A stretch of DNA of 64,000 bases from Atopsyche davidsoni (Eukaryota; Arthropoda; Insecta; Trichoptera; Hydrobiosidae). Positions 59,426 to 64,000 of the stretch are shown here, piece after piece (positions within the stretch are counted from its first letter, which is position 1; every line of letters begins with the position of its first letter). Location of the stretch: positions 313,501 through 377,500 of the forward strand of contig JAILWY010000004.1 in the NCBI GenBank assembly GCA_022113835.1, read 5' to 3'. The notes under the pieces are model-generated. The model searched no databases. It had not been told where the DNA came from and saw only the letters and a program-made list of their open reading frames with translations. The translations under genes were made by a program, and so were the position numbers.

Positions 59426-60261
59426 GTGAGGATCTCAGGGGATGGAGATATGTAATTGGCCCCGTCCAAATAAATTTTCAACAGCTACATTCTTAGTTTT
59501 GCAGTTTATTTTTGTAATCAAATAAGTTGGTGAATTAGTCTACTATTGAAATAAAATATACTACTAATTACTTTACCATTTTTATCACAGTATTTTTATA
59601 AAATAAAAATAGGCGTATAAAATATGACTCTCTTCTTTGAATATATATATATATATATGCAAGAGCAGGTATTACAAAAGCAGGGTTGTCACAATTTAAG
59701 TCGCAAGAAGGGCTTCGCTAAGTGGTTAGAAGAGCGACTTACCAATAGTTACTTCAGCAGACCGCCGAACTGCACGTCAGACCTGCGCTGCATGAATTAT
59801 TCATAAAGGCTTTATATTCTCCAGGGTTGACAAAATTTTCAATTATGTTTATTTTCACAGAAAATACGTTTCCAATATTCAATATCGGTCAATAAGTACA
59901 AAATTTAATAATATACAATCTCGAGGTTTGAGCGGTGTTGATTGATTTAATGCGATTAATACACATTGAAAAACAAAAACATATAAATAGCTAGATTATT
60001 TCAATTCACATACTAATCTTATAAATATCTAAAATTTTATAAATAATATTTTAAGTCGAAATTCATGCAAAAAATTCGTGTTTGACGGACTATAAATATT
60101 AATACACTGTTTTCAACATAAATTTTTTTTCAAACCTGTTTAGATTGAACATCAGTTAGGTTTCAATGTTATTATTTTATTTCATTTTAAAAATTAATAT
60201 TCACCATGATATTTTACATTGTTTTTATATTTTATCAGGGATAAATTAATGAAATTTCCTT

Positions 60262-60436
60262 TAAGTATTCAATATTTTTGACAGAGATTACGTGGTCGAG
60301 TTCCATTTTAGTATTTTGAATAAAGTATTTTTGTGATTTTTCCGCATGTATAATTTTATTGGTGACCGGTTGGATAACACTAACTCAGTTTGATAATGAT
60401 TACAAAAGTATTTTATTTAAAATATATAAATTTCCT
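60262..60436. repeat. Penelope-like terminal repeat copy
   Basis: AGTATTCAATATTTTTGACA, GTCGAGTTCCATTTTAGTA, GTGATTTTTCCGCATG and ATTGGTGACCGGTTGG on the left, then CAGTTTGATAATGAT and ACAAAAGTATTTTATTTAAA on the right. The GCCAAC hairpin and GAAACCGGTC are deleted. Confidence 0.6.
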
Positions 60437-61239
60437 TTCTTTTAATTAACATCACATAGTTAAATTGTTTGTTATTATTTATATATTCGTATGCAAAGCT
60501 TTCAAATATTCCTACAAAGTAGTTTCAAGACCAAGTTTAACGCACATATATGAATGGTATATTATGGATATTTTGTAAATATATTTCAATTAATATAGAA
60601 TTCTACGGAGCTTGCTTACCTTGATCGAAAACAAGTTGAAATTTATGAGTGTTCATGTTGAACCCTGTGTTGGTTGAGTGCGCAAAGCTTCCAACTCCAA
60701 AGTTAGCTTTCTATGCAAGTTCTAGTGCAACAATACCGCTCGCTCACTCAGATGTACCGCGGCAAGGCTCGACTCGTTAAATGCGCAACCAAACATATAT
60801 TTATGCGGCCATCATCAAATAAAAATATCATTCAAAAATATTTGTATCCATAGAAACCATTATAAAACATTGATAGTGTATTTAACCTAACAACTTTGAA
60901 GTTTAATGGTTTTTACACTTACGTGCCTATTATTCGTGTTAGGGTGAACAGATATTTTTTAAACTCTTCTAGGATTATGAAACATCTCATGGTTTAAAGC
61001 TAAAGTCTACGAAAAATAAAAAATTGACATTTATTGATACAAATTTTGGTGTTATTTTATGTCTAGTTATGCAAATGGAAATGAAAACGTACAAAAACGG
61101 ATGCCCCAAAATGGATTGTGCTGCTCACATACCTATTTGTTTTACTTTTGTACCACTTTAGTCTCGGTAGGATAATTAAAGGGTATACTCGTATAAATGC
61201 GGGCCATACAATAAGAACAGAGATTTTTTTTAATTATAG

Positions 61240-61295
61240 GCCCCGGGCAGTGCTGTGGTACCCTTTCCGGGTGCCGATAACTGCTTTTAAGTAAC
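61240..61295 (+). repeat. Fragment of the 35.6-36.2 kb repeat unit
   Basis: GGCCCCGGGCAGTGCTGTGG, then TACCCTTTCCGGGTGCCG, matches the start of the middle unit at 35920-35960. Short frames of about 70 codons flank it on the minus strand (61142-61360 and 61418-61627); I do not recognise them. Confidence 0.5.
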
Positions 61296-62285
61296 ATATA
61301 AAAAATACAAAAACACAGACAATTGATTCGTTCCTGAAGGGGGCTTCCCGTGGAGCACACTTTTCGCTGCTCCCCAGTTCGCCTCTCTTCCTTTTAATCT
61401 TTCTCTGACGTTCGTCACTAGCTATCTAAAGAGACACGCTGTCTCCGTGATGCTCTGAAATGCATGGGAAAATGGCGCCTTGTCGTGCTCTTCAGCCGTT
61501 GATCCTCTTCAGCGCCGTTGTTTTCCGACCTGAGAAATAAGCGTTCGGACATCGAGAGAACAAAGTATATGTGGCACTGTAACTGAGCATGGTTCAATTG
61601 GATAGACTGAGGAAGCCGTGGAAGCATATACTTAAACTCTATTTGTAAAAAAAAACCGAGGACTCTCCATATATTTTATGTATTAAAATATTACATTAAT
61701 CTCAATTGACCCTGTTTTAATTATCTCCTGAGATAAATAAATAACTTTGGGAAGCATACATATGTTTTTAAGCCCTTGAGTTAAATTAAAAACTAGTTAC
61801 GTTGTAAATGCCGCTTACAAAGGTGTTATAAAATGTTAATGTTTACAGGCTTGGTAGAATAATATTTGTTGACGCCCCGAGCTTACCCGAACGACGCCGA
61901 TGTTTACCGAAGACACACATGTTGTCGAACAACATGGAAGCCTTCTCGAGCGTGTGTGCAGACTGCTAGGGATCGAAACTTGCCACTGAAATAAAACTCT
62001 TTTATCCGTATAACAAACAACCTGAAACTTAACATCTAAATTCAGTAAAGTACTTAAAAATAATAACATTGTTTGCATGTCTTTCCATCCATTGGAAATT
62101 TACATAATTTTTGGCTGTTAAGTCGCGTCGAGTTCTGATTATTTTGATTATTATATCAATTTTCAGTGTATATCCTTATTTAATAAGGCTGCAGTATTTA
62201 ATGCATTAAGGCTTGATACAGAGTCACAACTTTATCTATGAGTAGTATATTTTAAGCAAATAATATTTTGTTTAGTATATTTTAT

Positions 62286-62362
62286 GTATTCAATATTTTT
62301 GACAGTTGGTGAATTTTAATATTTTGAATAAAATACTTTAGTGATCTTTTGAAGTGTAGTGA
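62286..62362 (+). repeat. Penelope-like terminal repeat, left fragment
   Basis: TATTCAATATTTTTGACAG, then GAATAAAATACTTTAGTGAT, matches the left arm of the family. The rest is replaced by unrelated sequence. Confidence 0.5.
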
Positions 62363-62934
62363 AGATTTGTAAATATCATGTAAGCAAGTGAATAATTATT
62401 ATATATTTAAATTTCCTTGTAGTCACTACTATACTGGCGTCGAAATATTAAAAACTGAGGAAAATAAACGCAGCTTTATACCCAAAAATTACGAGTAACA
62501 ATCAATTAAATTTGATTATTGCCTTTATTATGCGTAATTTTATTTATTTTCTAAATTACCGTATAGGTATATCCGAGATATATAAATAAGTGTTTAGGTC
62601 CCTGGGAGCCGCCCCTGCATGGGCGTACCTGAGAATAATCCCTCTGCGACAACCCCAGAGCCTCAGAGCTGCCTGCAAAGCCTATTCCGGTTGTTCTTTC
62701 CATGTTCTTTAATTAAATTAATTTTTATAACACTGGACAGGTGCTAAAAAAACTATTAACACGTGTCTGGCAACAGTGCGGTCTGTACACGAGAAAGAGA
62801 ATAGCTTACCTTAAATTATTGTTTCATAAAATGCAGTTTGATAATGGTTATTTGATAATACATGTTTTCAAATTATGATTTTATATTGTATTTTAAGCTG
62901 CCTACACATGCTGATAAATAAATAAATATTTTAA

Positions 62935-63460
62935 AAAATAAGTAAAATACGTGAAGTATTTTTCCACATATAGATTTTTATTGGTGACCGGTTTCTTCAA
63001 TGGTTATTTTTAATAAGTCTCTTCTATTATTTCCTATCGCTAAATCATATCATTGAACAACCATTTACTGCGCAAAAACTATTATTTACAGATAAACACA
63101 CTACAGGATAAACCCCAACATAGGACAACTGCTGCTACACCTTAGGCTGCTATTTAATACTACCCTCATAAATATAAAAACATTTGTTTTGTATCGAATC
63201 GTTAAGCAAAAATTTCCAATTATATAGAATCCTCCACATGTTAGGTACATTGAAATCACATTACCCCTTACCACCTGACAACCAATCTCTCTATTTCTAA
63301 CAACCTCTCCCTTCTAACAATTGTTTACCTAATTGCTTATTATTATATAAAATCTCACTCTGTTTGAAAATGACAACGGGAAAGATTGACGAAACCGGTC
63401 ACCAATAAAAATCTATATGTGGAATAATCACTCAAGTATATTACTTATTTTTTATAATAT
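62935..63460 (+). repeat. Penelope-like non-autonomous copy with both arms
   Basis: Left arm GAAGTATTTTTCCACATATA and ATTTTTATTGGTGACCGG is the inverse of the right arm CCGGTCACCAATAAAAATC and ATATGTGGAATAATCACTC. Between them, 63060-63370 is paralogous to 28650-28950, the 3' non-coding part of the element with the coding tail. The 28.5 kb coding tail itself is almost entirely missing here. The right end has GTTTGAAAATGACAACGGGA and GATTGACGAAACCGGTCACC, a mutated form of the hairpin unit. Confidence 0.65.
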
Positions 63461-63479
63461 TGAAATAGAATTTCACCAA

Positions 63480-64000
63480 GAACTCTCTATCAGAAATATT
63501 GAATTTCTAAATAAATAAATAACTGAATAATGATCTAATGAAAAAACCATAAAGACGCTTTCGCTTAATTACCATTTGGTTGTCAGCGTGTGAAAACAAT
63601 TTTTAAATCGTGCTTCAAATTTAAAAAATATTATGGATATTTTTTAAAGATATTTATGATCACTTAAATCATGAGGGGTTAAGGATCAACTTAAACCACG
63701 GGAATTTATTGTTGGGTTGTGAATTTGTCTAGTTTACAAAAGGTATTGTAACGTTTAGTTAACCCTCTTAACTAACATTTAATCCGTCTTAAAAAATTGT
63801 CTGGAAAAGGTTGGCTGTGTAATAAGACATTGTTCAACAGATTACATTACGATCGATGTACTTATAATATTATTATTATAATGTTTTGATTGTCGATGTG
63901 AAGAAATGTCTTAAAATATCTTAAGCCATTCTTTTATTTTTTAATAACATTGAATAATACTTAAGAAAACTAAAATTAATTTAAGATTTTTTAATCCCAA
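63480..64000. other. Gene-free end of window
   Basis: A+T-rich sequence with no recognised feature. Confidence 0.5.

Overview
This is an A+T-rich, intron-rich eukaryotic window from an arthropod nuclear genome, most likely an insect. The evidence is a spliced gene for a secreted, glycine-rich protein with resilin-like YGAP motifs, a decayed mariner transposon, a Helitron fragment, Penelope-like remnants, many (TA)n tracts, and no bacterial features (operons, ribosome binding sites, long uninterrupted ORFs). Species cannot be fixed from the sequence. All gene models below were built by eye from splice signals, reading phase and codon content; none has transcript support.

Layout. 1-4.1 kb: intergenic, with a foldback repeat and a (TA)n tract. 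4.1-8.6 kb: the best gene in the window, nine coding exons on +, 335 residues: signal peptide, three LLSKLFGG-type motifs, YGAP/YGPP motifs and long polyglycine. One of its introns appears to be GC-AG. 8.6-20 kb: mostly non-coding, with weak exon candidates near 13.2-13.7 kb and the first Penelope-like copies. 20.3-21.3 kb: a TATA-type GC-rich promoter with a possible downstream exon. 21.3-31 kb: repeats, a 9-bp G-rich minisatellite at 25.8 kb, the 3' end of a Penelope-like element (28.5-29.05 kb) and a possible 3'-terminal exon with a poly(A) signal at 29.5-29.8 kb. 31.5-31.8 kb: two phase-compatible small exons. 35.6-36.2 kb: a diverged repeat cluster. 36.9-39.1 kb: a block richer in C+G and CpG than its surroundings, unexplained. 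41-52 kb: a repeat-dense section with eight long (TA)n tracts, a Helitron pseudogene, an internally deleted mariner, two foldback elements and a tRNA-like core. 50.5-53.7 kb: a four-exon minus-strand model for a 141-residue basic protein, including a 17-nt microexon, with a possible alternative last exon at 46.5-46.7 kb. 54-64 kb: mostly non-coding, with a diverged tandem duplication at 57 kb, a CRE-type promoter candidate at 59.4 kb and more Penelope-like copies.

No pathway links the genes. The repeats do form families: at least eight copies share one Penelope-like/hammerhead-like unit, and three foldback elements share a core that, in the fullest copy, contains a tRNA-like sequence.
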